From an uncultured Atopobium sp. (lineage in GTDB: Bacteria; Actinomycetota; Coriobacteriia; Coriobacteriales; Atopobiaceae), in the NCBI GenBank assembly GCA_937997345.1, contig CALKTD010000022.1, forward strand, positions 1-29,890: a stretch of DNA of 29,890 nucleotides, written 5' to 3'. Below the pieces are notes generated by a model. It had not been told where the DNA came from. It made no database searches and saw only the letters and a list, made by a program, of their open reading frames with translations. The position numbers and the translations under genes were made by a program. This document shows positions 1-7,710 of this stretch, one piece after another (position 1 is the first letter of the stretch; every line of letters begins with the position of its first letter).

Positions 1-153
1 GAACCTACCAAAGCTGCGCTATTTTGTGCGCCAGGCCTAAAAGCCGACGCTAACATGCTGCAGAATCATAATCACTCGCATATGAACAGCCTCCCCCATA
101 CAGGAGAGGCTGTTCTAGTTCAAACGATTACAAAGGGTGCTGCGTCTGAGCGA
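1..153. other. window edge, no recognisable gene
   Basis: This stretch lies downstream of the surface-protein gene. It contains an inverted repeat (AACAGCCTC at 85-93, GAGGCTGTT at 106-114, 12-nt loop) that could end the surface-protein transcript on the minus strand. No U-tract follows it in that direction, so it is only a weak terminator candidate. An open plus-strand frame runs through the region but has no ribosome binding site and no recognisable product. Confidence 0.4.
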
Positions 154-1716
154 CTATGCACGCTTACGAAGACGAATACCGGCAGCCATTGCGCCTGCAG
201 CAGCAATCATACTGACAGAAGACAGAACAACGGAAGCGTCAGAGGTATCTGGCAGCACTCCCTTCTTGTGCGACTTGTGCTTCTTCTGAGAGCTGCTTGT
301 ACCGTTGTTAGAGCTGCTGTTAGATGGATTGCTTGTAGATGGGTCGCTTGCAGTATCGGTCACGGTAAGAGTTCCAGAAACGTAGATGAACTCATAGTCG
401 TCAGCTGAGCCGCCTGCAGGAGTCAGCTCGTGTGCACCAACGCTCAGGTCAGTTGCGCTGAGGGTAGGAGCGGTGTAGTTGCGAGCAGTATCAGCAGTCT
501 CACCGTTTACAAAACCGGTAACAGTAAGCGTAAGCTGAGGAGCAACGCCCTTCTCAACAGTCTCGCCAGCATAGGTCACAACAAGCTGAGCCTTATTGAT
601 TGTCCAAGTTGCATCCTTAGTGGCAGTGGTGCCGTCTTCCCAGGTGTAGTTCATAGGGTCAGCCAGATCAAGTTCAACTTCATACGTACCAGGATAAGTT
701 GCTGAAACCTGGCCACTAACAACTACCTGTGGGTTAGCGGTGGCATCAAAGCCTCTTCGCAGATGACCGTTATAGGTATAGTTGGTTGCGGCTGGAACAG
801 AAACGGTGCCCTTCTGAACGCTCATCTTCATAGGAATAGTAAAGTCATACAGAGTGCCATTCTTGATGGTGATGCGCGTATAACCATTGCTTGCAGCAGT
901 TGGAGTACCAGAAATAGTTGCAGTGCTTCTACGAGCAGTTGCATCATTCTCCATTGGACTAAGCGTAAGACCAGCAGGCAGATTGTCTACGGTAAAGGTG
1001 TCGTAACCCATAGTAGATGCAGCCCAAGGAATGGTGATTGGCTCGTTGTAGGCCTCGCCAACCTTTGCAGGAGCGATCTTATTAGAAGGAAGCACTACGC
1101 CAGCGGTATTGTTGGAATTCTGGAACCTGGTATTTTCGATAGTCAAATCACCGCCATTGGTGGTAGTAAGATCAATCTGAACAACCGTGGAGTTCTTAAC
1201 AGTTGAAGTACCTCTGTTATCAAGACCGTTATAGAACGTAACATTATCAAAGGTTACGTTTGCACCAGCCTCAACAATAACCTCGCCCTCAAACTTCATA
1301 TTTGAGACGGTTCCGTTAAAGCCAGTTGGGAAAATAATGCGAGAACCCTTAGGATTCAGACCAGCGTAAACCTGAACACGAGTACCATTGCCCAAGTAGG
1401 TGCTCTGATAGGTACTAGTAATATTTGTTACGGTAGTAGGAACAGTGAAGTCCTGAATAGAAGAACCGCTACTGGCGCCAATAGTCACTCTTGAACCAGA
1501 GAAAGACCATGTGGATGCAGCATCCATTGCAGCCTTGTTGTTGCTGTAGATGTATTGCAAACTACTAGAACCATAGCCCGAGAGCCAGTCAGTAATCTCA
1601 AACGTTCCATCTGCATAAGCCTTTGTTGTAAATGGCGAGAAAAACAAGCAAGCAGCAATTGCCATCACAACAGCAAACTGAGCACGGAGCCTACTTGGCG
1701 CATGCTTAACGTACAT
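154..1716 (-). CDS. LPxTG-like cell-wall-anchored surface protein with putative-Ig and MBG-type domains
   Basis: This is a 520-residue secreted protein, probably attached to peptidoglycan by a sortase. A signal peptide (basic start, hydrophobic core, cleavage after AYA at residue 35) is followed by a Thr/Asn-rich region. Next comes a stretch resembling a putative-Ig fold (about 215-300: the pattern NLPAGLTLSP then ISGTPTAA). About 305-455 contains two MBG-like beta modules (YNG..., AQLVVTYAGETVEKG..., GTLTV). A Ser/Asn-rich linker leads to LPDTS (488-492), a hydrophobic helix and the tail RLRKRA. The motif ends in S where LPxTG has G, so anchoring is inferred. The start is ATG with GGGGGAAG a few bases upstream. 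No enzyme domain is visible; adhesion is a guess. It appears to be transcribed alone. Confidence 0.85.
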   Translation of the reverse strand: MYVKHAPSRLRAQFAVVMAIAACLFFSPFTTKAYADGTFEITDWLSGYGSSSLQYIYSNNKAAMDAASTWSFSGSRVTIGASSGSSIQDFTVPTTVTNITSTYQSTYLGNGTRVQVYAGLNPKGSRIIFPTGFNGTVSNMKFEGEVIVEAGANVTFDNVTFYNGLDNRGTSTVKNSTVVQIDLTTTNGGDLTIENTRFQNSNNTAGVVLPSNKIAPAKVGEAYNEPITIPWAASTMGYDTFTVDNLPAGLTLSPMENDATARRSTATISGTPTAASNGYTRITIKNGTLYDFTIPMKMSVQKGTVSVPAATNYTYNGHLRRGFDATANPQVVVSGQVSATYPGTYEVELDLADPMNYTWEDGTTATKDATWTINKAQLVVTYAGETVEKGVAPQLTLTVTGFVNGETADTARNYTAPTLSATDLSVGAHELTPAGGSADDYEFIYVSGTLTVTDTASDPSTSNPSNSSSNNGTSSSQKKHKSHKKGVLPDTSDASVVLSSVSMIAAAGAMAAGIRLRKRA

Positions 1717-1793
1717 AGAGCTTCCCCCAATCTAACTGTTTATGTGAACCCTCCAATTGAGCCACAACAGTTTTGCCCATTGAACATCCGTAT

Positions 1794-1806
1794 CTTATCA
1801 GATAAG
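1794..1806. promoter_or_regulatory. short palindrome upstream of surface-protein gene
   Basis: CTTATC-A-GATAAG is a perfect inverted repeat 78 bases upstream of the surface-protein start, between it and the terminator of the preceding unit. It has the shape of an operator half-site pair. I do not recognise the regulator, and it could be chance. Confidence 0.3.
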
Positions 1807-1821
1807 TTAGCCAGAGGTAAC

Positions 1822-1853
1822 AAAAAAAGACCCAAGTTTTATTCTTGGGTCTT
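1822..1853 (-). terminator. Rho-independent terminator of the nicotinamidase/membrane-protein unit
   Basis: The 10-bp stem AAGACCCAAG/CTTGGGTCTT (1827-1836 and 1844-1853) has a 7-base loop. On the minus strand it is followed by a run of seven U. It lies 27 bases past the stop of the small membrane protein. Confidence 0.85.
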
Positions 1854-1879
1854 ATAAATGCTTTAACTAATTTACTTAA

Positions 1880-2242
1880 CTACTTACTTAAGCACTTCTT
1901 AATTTCTTGATTAAAAACAATGGAACGAGTAAAAAACGCGACAGCTACAGGAATGACCAATAGTGGCGCAACCACAAGAATACCCGCGACAGCCACTCCC
2001 TGGGCCGTAACTCTTCTACCAGGTCTTGATAGTATGCTGTTTAAAATATCAGTCATAGTGAATACAAATGAGCCGTCGGTAAGCACATACGCAAGTATCA
2101 ACTCAAGCGAAAATAGAACAACAAAGACAAATGCCATGGTATTTCCAGTCTTTTTGCAAATAGCAAGTCTCTGGTCAAATGAAAGGTCATCTGCCTCGGA
2201 CACTTTCTCAAACCATTTAACTGCTCGTTGTTCTGGCGTCAT
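1880..2242 (-). CDS. small membrane protein of unknown function, two predicted helices
   Basis: This is a 120-residue protein I do not recognise. The first ~30 residues are charged and soluble (KWFEKVSEADDLSFDQRLAI). A first hydrophobic helix lies at about 35-54 (MAFVFVVLFSLELILAYVL) and a second at about 83-107 (VAVAGILVVAPLLVIPVAVAFF). A short basic tail ends in KKCLSK. The start ATG overlaps the upstream stop in the sequence TAATG, sharing one base, so translation is probably coupled to the nicotinamidase-like gene. A strong terminator follows directly. No motif gives a function; a role linked to its partner is only suggested by the coupling. Confidence 0.75.
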   Translation of the reverse strand: MTPEQRAVKWFEKVSEADDLSFDQRLAICKKTGNTMAFVFVVLFSLELILAYVLTDGSFVFTMTDILNSILSRPGRRVTAQGVAVAGILVVAPLLVIPVAVAFFTRSIVFNQEIKKCLSK

Positions 2243-2820
2243 TATGCGCCCTCAATCTCATTAAGCTCTGCGTCAACCAATGTTGCACCAAGCGTGTACT
2301 TGAAGTGCGAAAGAGCAAATTGATGGTTTTCTAGCGTCAGCGATGCAACCGCTGGCTCAACAACCTCAATGTGATAACCCAGGTTGTAAGCGTCCACTGC
2401 CGTGTGCAGCACGCAGATGTCGGTAAGAACGCCGGTTAGGATAACCGTGTTAATGCCGCGCTCCCTCAGACGAATATCAAGATCAGTTCCCGAGAAGGAC
2501 GAGTAGTGACGTTTGTCTATCCAGAACACATGGCTATCATCTTTGTGCTGCTGATAGAAATCATTTAGAGGGCCAAACAGGTCTCTACCACTTGTTCCAA
2601 TAATATTGTGAGGTGGGAAAAGCTTAGTCTCTGGATGGAAGTTATCCTCTGGATCGTGAGCATCAATAGCAAAGAAAATATAATCGCCACGATCAAAAGC
2701 GCACTTTGTAGCCTCATAAATAGCATCTGAAATAGCCTGAGCTGGCTTGCCTGCTGTCAGCTTTCCGTCATCTGCTACAAAATCGTAGGTGTAGTCAATC
2801 GAAATCAAAGCCTTCTGCAT
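2242..2820 (-). CDS. pncA: isochorismatase-family hydrolase, probably nicotinamidase
   Basis: This 192-residue cysteine hydrolase fold probably deamidates nicotinamide to nicotinate in NAD salvage. The triad of the family is visible: D9 in SIDYTYDF, K103 in DKRHYSSF, and C136 in TDICVLHT. A set D53, H55, H62 and H71 matches the spacing of metal ligands known in nicotinamidases, which favours this over plain isochorismatase. Length is normal for the family. It is the first gene of a two-gene unit and is translationally coupled to the small membrane protein behind it. The ribosome binding site is weak (A/G-rich GAAAGAAG). Other amidase substrates cannot be excluded. Confidence 0.8.
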   Translation of the reverse strand: MQKALISIDYTYDFVADDGKLTAGKPAQAISDAIYEATKCAFDRGDYIFFAIDAHDPEDNFHPETKLFPPHNIIGTSGRDLFGPLNDFYQQHKDDSHVFWIDKRHYSSFSGTDLDIRLRERGINTVILTGVLTDICVLHTAVDAYNLGYHIEVVEPAVASLTLENHQFALSHFKYTLGATLVDAELNEIEGA

Positions 2821-3150
2821 GATTAATCACGCTTCTTTCTTGAGCTCTACAAGAGCAGTCGGTAAAAAGAATAGACGCCACCTATTGTACAGGTGGCGTC
2901 TCTGTATTCCACACTTAACACGTAAATGTTTTATACGTAAGTACTCAGCTCATCAATGTAGACATCTAGTTCATTAGTGAAAGTTCATCTTAAAATTTAA
3001 ACATCCATTATCAAATATGTTACAGGAAATTTCTTAAATTAGCTCTCTTGTTGATTGGAAGCTGACGCATTATTACCGTAAACGGCATCTAGAACTTCTA
3101 CTTCTAAGAATGCTTTATTACTAATTAAAATCTTTTATCGCAGTTAAAAA
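2821..3150. other. AT-rich intergenic region, possible decayed coding sequence
   Basis: This 330-base gap between tsaE and the nicotinamidase gene is unusually AT-rich compared with its neighbours. On the minus strand it holds two short protein-like open stretches with no start codon. One ends LEVEVLDAVYG...NQQES (about 3048-3140) and one ends NELDVYIDELSTYV (about 2938-2990). A strong minus-strand terminator lies just after them. This could be the remnant of a gene that once followed tsaE, or simply a long 3' untranslated region. I see no intact gene. Confidence 0.35.
2862..2901 (-). terminator. Rho-independent terminator, probable end of the glmM-tsaE operon
   Basis: The 11-bp stem AGACGCCACCT/AGGTGGCGTCT (2873-2883 and 2891-2901) has a 7-base loop. 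On the minus strand it is followed by TATTCTTTTT. It lies about 250 bases past the tsaE stop with no intact gene between. It also lies 42 bases upstream of the nicotinamidase start, so it separates the two units. Confidence 0.8.
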
Positions 3151-3705
3151 TTAAAGCGACTGGATAATTTCTTCTCCACGAACATTTTGCGAGATAAATC
3201 GAATCTCACGACGAGGCTCAGCGTCATCGGAAACTAACTCTTCCTCTGATAACCTAGAAACATACACATCAAGAGTTCTCTCGCCAATTTGCTCTGCAAA
3301 TTGCTCTCCCCACTCAATGATAGTTGGCCCATCGGACTCAAGCGCGTCATAGAGGCCGGTATCTTCGAGCTGGTCAGGATTGCTCAAACGATACAAATCA
3401 AAGTGATAGAGCGGCATAGTTGTACCCTCATAAACCATCTCGATAGTAAAGGTTGGGCTGGTTACGTCATCAGTAACACCCATGCCTGCAGCAATACCCT
3501 TAGTGAGTTGCGTCTTTCCCGCGCCCAAGTCTCCTGTGAGCACTAGAACATCTCCTGCCTGCAGGAGTTTACCTAGAACCTGACCAAGAGCAATGGTCTG
3601 TTCAGTGGTAGTGGAGACAAACGTACCAGCTGCAGTTTTTTCTGGCAGGTTGTTTGCAATGGTGTTATTTGTGCCAATGTCAGCGCTGGCAGAAGGATTA
3701 ATCAC
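3151..3705 (-). CDS. tsaE: tRNA threonylcarbamoyladenosine biosynthesis ATPase TsaE
   Basis: TsaE is the P-loop ATPase that works with TsaB and TsaD to make t6A at position 37 of ANN-decoding tRNAs. The sequence shows the Walker A motif GDLGAGKT, the family signature TSPTFTIEMVY, the HFDLYRL segment and the IIEWGEQF segment, in normal order. I place the start at GTG (3703-3705), because GGGGAGG stands five bases before it. A longer in-frame ATG at 3759 would overlap udg by 62 bases without a good ribosome site. The GTG start overlaps the udg stop by eight bases. The protein is 184 residues, slightly longer than usual because of N- and C-terminal tails. tsaB and tsaD are not in this window. 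Confidence 0.9.
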   Translation of the reverse strand: MINPSASADIGTNNTIANNLPEKTAAGTFVSTTTEQTIALGQVLGKLLQAGDVLVLTGDLGAGKTQLTKGIAAGMGVTDDVTSPTFTIEMVYEGTTMPLYHFDLYRLSNPDQLEDTGLYDALESDGPTIIEWGEQFAEQIGERTLDVYVSRLSEEELVSDDAEPRREIRFISQNVRGEEIIQSL

Positions 3706-4363
3706 AAGAACCTCCCCGAGGATGTTTCTTAAGCCAATCAGCAAGAAGTCGCAGGTCATCTTTGAGGAACTGCGCCCACTCCTTGCGATAAATAGTTGAT
3801 GCGGGATGCATAGTAGGCAGTACGCTAAAGGCGCCTATCTGGTAAAACTTGCCGCGCAGCTCCGTCACACCCTTATCGGTGTGCATGACAAACTGCGTTG
3901 CAAAATTTCCCAGGCAGACAATAACGTCTGGCTTAATAGCACGAATCTGGTCACGAAGGTACGGGGAGCACTCCTCTACCTCAGCTACCTTAGGATTTCT
4001 GTTTGAAGGTGGTCGACATTTGACCACATTAGAGATAAAAACATCCTGGCGAGAAAGGCCAACCTCTTCTAACAGCGCGTCGAGCTTTTTGCCCGATACG
4101 CCTACGAAAGGTTGACCGCTTAGATCCTCATTTTTACCAGGAGCTTCTCCCACAATCATAACGCGAGCTGTGGGGTTTGGGCCACCAAACACAATATTGG
4201 TGCGTGTTTCCCAAAGCGGACACTTCTTGCAATCAGCTATCTTCTCACGAATCTCATCAAGCGTTTTACCTGCTTGTTTAGAATATACGATTTTCGTATA
4301 TTCTACATTTGACATGCGCTTTCTTCCTACAGCATTTTTAGGAGAAGCAGGAGTAGCTGCCAT
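3698..4363 (-). CDS. udg: family 4-type uracil-DNA glycosylase (Fe-S)
   Basis: This 221-residue enzyme removes uracil from DNA as the first step of base excision repair. Motif 1 GEAPG (72-76), the product-site region ending PTMHPAS (H186) and four cysteines C45, C48, C116 and C132 fit the Fe-S-containing family 4 UDGs. The first 16 residues (MAATPASPKNAVGRKR) look like an extension, and a second Met at 17 is a possible start. The first ATG overlaps the alr stop as TAATG, and AAGGTG lies upstream, which supports the longer form. The gene sits mid-operon between alr and tsaE. It carries one copy of the dispersed GGCGAGAA motif (4048-4055). Confidence 0.9.
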   Translation of the reverse strand: MAATPASPKNAVGRKRMSNVEYTKIVYSKQAGKTLDEIREKIADCKKCPLWETRTNIVFGGPNPTARVMIVGEAPGKNEDLSGQPFVGVSGKKLDALLEEVGLSRQDVFISNVVKCRPPSNRNPKVAEVEECSPYLRDQIRAIKPDVIVCLGNFATQFVMHTDKGVTELRGKFYQIGAFSVLPTMHPASTIYRKEWAQFLKDDLRLLADWLKKHPRGGSCD

Positions 4364-5517
4364 TAGATGTACACCTTATCGAGGCGCGCACCAAAGTTGC
4401 AAACTACCTCGTAATTGATAGTCTCGCGCAGGTCAGCCATCTCATCTGCGGTAATTTCTTGATCGCCGTCTTTGCCGATAAGGGTAACCACGTCGCCATA
4501 GCGAATCTCGTGCGCAGGCTTGTTGGCATGGGTACCTGCGGTATCAACAGCAATCATGAACTGGTCCATGCAGATATTGCCTACCTGGCGGACACGATCT
4601 CCGCGCGTCAAAACATTCATGCGGTTAGAAAGACTGCGTGCAAGACCATCGGCGTAACCAATAGGCACGGTAGCTACCTGGATGTTATTGCGAGGAACGC
4701 GCCACGTCATACCATAGCCAACACCATCGCCAACAGCTGGATAGACTACGCGTGTCACGCGACCGCGCACGCTCATAACGGGCTGCAGGTCAATGCGGGG
4801 AATGGTGAGCTTGCTTGGATGAAGTCCGTACAGGCCAATGCCCACGCGAACCATATCAAACTGAATGTCTTTGTGCAGAACCGTGCCAGGGGTGTTATCA
4901 GCGTGAACCAAGCCCAGCTCATAGCCTGCGTTTTTGAGCGTTGTAACAGCTTCAATAAAGCGATTAACCTGCAGGTCAAAGTCCCAGTTGTCGAGCACGT
5001 CGGCCGTAGCAAAATGCGTAAACGTACCAGCGCATTCAAGACCCCTGTGAAAATCAATAGCGCCGCGCACCTCAAGTAAATCTTCTCGCCTAACGCCAAT
5101 GCGAGTCATTCCAGTATCAATGGCCAGGTGATAGCGACCAACCTTGTTAGCTGCAGCGGAAGCCTCGCCATACGCAAGCGCAAAGTCAACCGTGTAGACG
5201 GAAGGCATAATGTCAAAACGAACGAGGTCTGGAATAGAAGTGACCGGAGGCTCGGAAAGAACCAGGATGGGGTTATCGATGCCCGCGCAACGCAGCTCCA
5301 CTCCCTCGTCAACCGTTGCAACGGCAAACTGATCGGCGCCCACGGATTGCATGGCTTTAGCGCACTGAGCAGCACCGTGTCCATAGGCGTCGGCCTTAAC
5401 CACACACATCATCTTGACACCGCGGTTAAGCTGGGCCTTAAACGCCTTTACGTTGTGACGGACGGCAGAAAGATCGATCTCTATCCAAGCCCATCTATCC
5501 TGGGGATATGCCGACAT
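4363..5517 (-). CDS. alr: alanine racemase
   Basis: Alr interconverts L- and D-alanine with PLP and supplies D-Ala for peptidoglycan. The PLP lysine lies in VVKADAYGHG, followed by the barrel motifs (AIDTGMTRIGVR, DMVRVGIGLYG). The second catalytic residue, Tyr, is in GVGYGMTWR, and CMDQFMIAVD and GDVVTLIG complete the C-terminal domain. The ATG at 5515-5517 has AGGTGAG at good spacing. A GTG three codons upstream (5524-5526) is also possible and would abut the nnr stop. Length is normal (384-387 residues). The gene is fused into the operon between nnr and udg with almost no spacing, an order that also occurs in other Gram-positive bacteria (acpS-nnr-alr). Confidence 0.95.
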   Translation of the reverse strand: MSAYPQDRWAWIEIDLSAVRHNVKAFKAQLNRGVKMMCVVKADAYGHGAAQCAKAMQSVGADQFAVATVDEGVELRCAGIDNPILVLSEPPVTSIPDLVRFDIMPSVYTVDFALAYGEASAAANKVGRYHLAIDTGMTRIGVRREDLLEVRGAIDFHRGLECAGTFTHFATADVLDNWDFDLQVNRFIEAVTTLKNAGYELGLVHADNTPGTVLHKDIQFDMVRVGIGLYGLHPSKLTIPRIDLQPVMSVRGRVTRVVYPAVGDGVGYGMTWRVPRNNIQVATVPIGYADGLARSLSNRMNVLTRGDRVRQVGNICMDQFMIAVDTAGTHANKPAHEIRYGDVVTLIGKDGDQEITADEMADLRETINYEVVCNFGARLDKVYI

Positions 5518-5526
5518 CAGGCTCAC

Positions 5527-7152
5527 CTACTCCGCAGCTTCTTCAAAGTCTTCCATAGGAAATGCAATCTGCTCTTCAAGTGCGTCAGAAGCAAGGCCAA
5601 TAACATCGCAGATATCGCCCGCCATAGCTCCGCGTACACCGAACTTCTCGGCAGCTAGCTGACCTGCATATGCGTGAACCTCACAGGCAAGCGAGCAGAA
5701 GGTTGGCAGATCATCAACTTGACCAGCAACCTGAGCTAAGCGGCCAGCAATAGTACCAGCAAGAACATCGCCAGAGCCAGCGGTTGCCAGCGTAACGGGA
5801 CCAGGCTTTGGCAGCACAGCTTTCTGTACGCCTACGCAACCAGTAGCGGTACCCTTGGCAACAATGACCAGCTCAGAGCCACCATCTGCCCAGAGAATCT
5901 TGCGAGCGGCCTCCAGCTGAGCCACCAGGCTTGCGGGTGGATTGTCAACTTGGTTGACCAGGCGACCAAGCTCTCGACGATGTGGAGTCATGATGAGCGG
6001 AGCGGTACGACGTGTGAGCTCAGGGAAATCTGGGAGGTTGTTATTGGTGAGGCGAGCAATGCAGTTGAGCGCATCGGCGTCAACAATAACGAGCAACTCA
6101 GAATCAAGCAGTGCAGAGGTAACCTTGACGGTTCCGCCAGAAACGCGCATGCCAGGGCCAACCAACGTAACCGTACGCATGGCGGCAAGTTGCAGCACCA
6201 GTGGAGCTGCTTCCTCGGTAAACACGCCCTCAGCGTCGCACGGGAGGCCAATAACGGGAACCTCTGGCAACATCATCTGAACGCAGCTGACAATTGCCTC
6301 AGGAACAGCCAGCGTAACGTAGCCAGCACCCGCGCGAGCAGCAGCCTTGGCAGCAAAGACAACAGCTCCAGGGAAGCGGCTAGAGCCGCCAACCACCAAC
6401 ACGGAGCCACGAGAGTACTTATCGCAGTTATTGAGCTGCGCGGGAACACAGGGAAGATAATCTTCCAGGTCAACACGCCAGGCAACAGGATCTGCCTCAA
6501 CAACCAAACGCTCTGTCTGCTCGGCCAAAGGAGCCACAACAATAGAACCGCAGACGTCTCGACCAGCATCAGCAATCAGACCGGGCTTCAGTGCAATCAT
6601 GGTAACGGTGACGTCAGCAACAACACACGCGCTTTCTACCTGGCCCTTCTGTGCAGAAAGGCCACTTGGAACGTCAACGGAAAGCACGCGAGCACCGGAC
6701 TGATTGAGGCACTCAATCCAAATATCAAACGGAGCGCGAACCTTGCCGTGGAAGCCGGTGCCCAACATGCAGTCAAGCACCACATCAGCCGTTGCCAGCA
6801 AGTCAATAAGCTCCTGGCGAGAAGGACCAACAAGTACGGAGACTCCCGCACGAACGGCGCGCTGCGCCATCTGACGTGCAAGATCGCCGGAAATTTGATC
6901 AGGCTCAAGCGGAGTGACCACCTTAACGTTGCAGTTTCTAGAGCGCAGCGCTTCTGCTGCCACCCAGCCATCTCCACCGTTATTGCCAAGACCTACGAGG
7001 ATGACAACGTTAGAGATGTCCCCTCCCATGCCAAGGGCCTCTTGAGCAGCAGCGTAACCTGCACGGTGCATGAGCTCGGAAACGCTCACGCCCACGCGTG
7101 TCAGCGCAATCTCTACGCGCTTGATGTCCTCAACATTTAGTACCGGCTGCAT
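5527..7152 (-). CDS. nnr: bifunctional NAD(P)HX epimerase / ADP-dependent NAD(P)HX dehydratase
   Basis: This two-domain enzyme repairs hydrated NADH and NADPH. The N-terminal YjeF_N domain (about 1-215) epimerises R-NADHX; it shows GLGNNGGDGW (55-63) and DCMLGTGFHG. The C-terminal ribokinase-like domain (about 230-520) dehydrates S-NADHX using ADP; it shows GSSRFPGA, VDADALN, MTPHRRELGRL, KGT and GSGDVLAG (459-466). At 541 residues it is slightly longer than usual, with an acidic tail (MEDFEEAAE). The ATG follows the acpS stop by three bases, and GAGGAG overlaps the acpS 3' end. One motif copy (6816-6823) falls in codons for SRQ. Confidence 0.95.
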   Translation of the reverse strand: MQPVLNVEDIKRVEIALTRVGVSVSELMHRAGYAAAQEALGMGGDISNVVILVGLGNNGGDGWVAAEALRSRNCNVKVVTPLEPDQISGDLARQMAQRAVRAGVSVLVGPSRQELIDLLATADVVLDCMLGTGFHGKVRAPFDIWIECLNQSGARVLSVDVPSGLSAQKGQVESACVVADVTVTMIALKPGLIADAGRDVCGSIVVAPLAEQTERLVVEADPVAWRVDLEDYLPCVPAQLNNCDKYSRGSVLVVGGSSRFPGAVVFAAKAAARAGAGYVTLAVPEAIVSCVQMMLPEVPVIGLPCDAEGVFTEEAAPLVLQLAAMRTVTLVGPGMRVSGGTVKVTSALLDSELLVIVDADALNCIARLTNNNLPDFPELTRRTAPLIMTPHRRELGRLVNQVDNPPASLVAQLEAARKILWADGGSELVIVAKGTATGCVGVQKAVLPKPGPVTLATAGSGDVLAGTIAGRLAQVAGQVDDLPTFCSLACEVHAYAGQLAAEKFGVRGAMAGDICDVIGLASDALEEQIAFPMEDFEEAAE

Positions 7153-7155
7153 AAC

Positions 7156-7686
7156 TTACTCCTCGGATTTAACAACATCGTCAAAGGTTGTCTCAATTAT
7201 AGGTTCTTGCACGCGCTCAAGCTCATCCAACACAGAACGAGCTTCTTTGAACGAACGTGCCAGCTCTTGGGCAGCATCTTCCTTTTGATCTACCTTGGGT
7301 TTTACGGCATTGGTCACCGCCACTGCATTGGCTACCGCAATATCTCTGGTGTACGAGATAGAAAGCGCAATCTCCTGCACGCCCTGCTCAGCCGCAACCT
7401 GTGCAGCCTTGCCAGCCAGACGAGCCTGTGGCCTGCCCAGCTGGTCTCTCTCAACAGAAACATCCTGAAAACCAATACCAGACGAGAAACCCGTTCCTAA
7501 GGCTTTGAGCACGGCTTCTCTTGCCGCAAAGCGAGCAGCATAGTGCTCCGCAGGGCGAGCAGTGCGCTCACAATACGCACGCTCGGCATCAGTGAACATA
7601 CGGCGAATAAAGTGAGGGCGCCTCTCAATTGCCTGCTGCATGCGGGCAATCTCAAGCATATCTACACCTATTCCTGCCAGTGCCAT
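7156..7686 (-). CDS. acpS: holo-[acyl-carrier-protein] synthase with C-terminal extension
   Basis: AcpS transfers phosphopantetheine from CoA to ACP, switching on fatty-acid synthesis. The metal-binding motif GIGVDMLEI (D9) and FAAREAVLKALGTG (catalytic Glu region, about 53-66) are intact. The third motif reads LSISYTRDIAVANAVA where most family members have LSLSH, so a Tyr replaces the usual His. AcpS is normally about 120-130 residues. This one has about 48 extra residues (KPKVDQKEDAAQELARSF... to VVKSEE), charged and probably helical, of unknown role. It lies 24 bases after glmM and 3 bases before nnr. Confidence 0.9.
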   Translation of the reverse strand: MALAGIGVDMLEIARMQQAIERRPHFIRRMFTDAERAYCERTARPAEHYAARFAAREAVLKALGTGFSSGIGFQDVSVERDQLGRPQARLAGKAAQVAAEQGVQEIALSISYTRDIAVANAVAVTNAVKPKVDQKEDAAQELARSFKEARSVLDELERVQEPIIETTFDDVVKSEE

Positions 7687-7710
7687 CGTATCCCCTGGAT
7701 CTATCTGCGC

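Noticed and set aside
5950..7140. A 396-codon plus-strand open frame opposite nnr
   Set aside because: The minus-strand product has all Nnr motifs; the plus reading is Asn/Arg/His-rich without recognisable structure.
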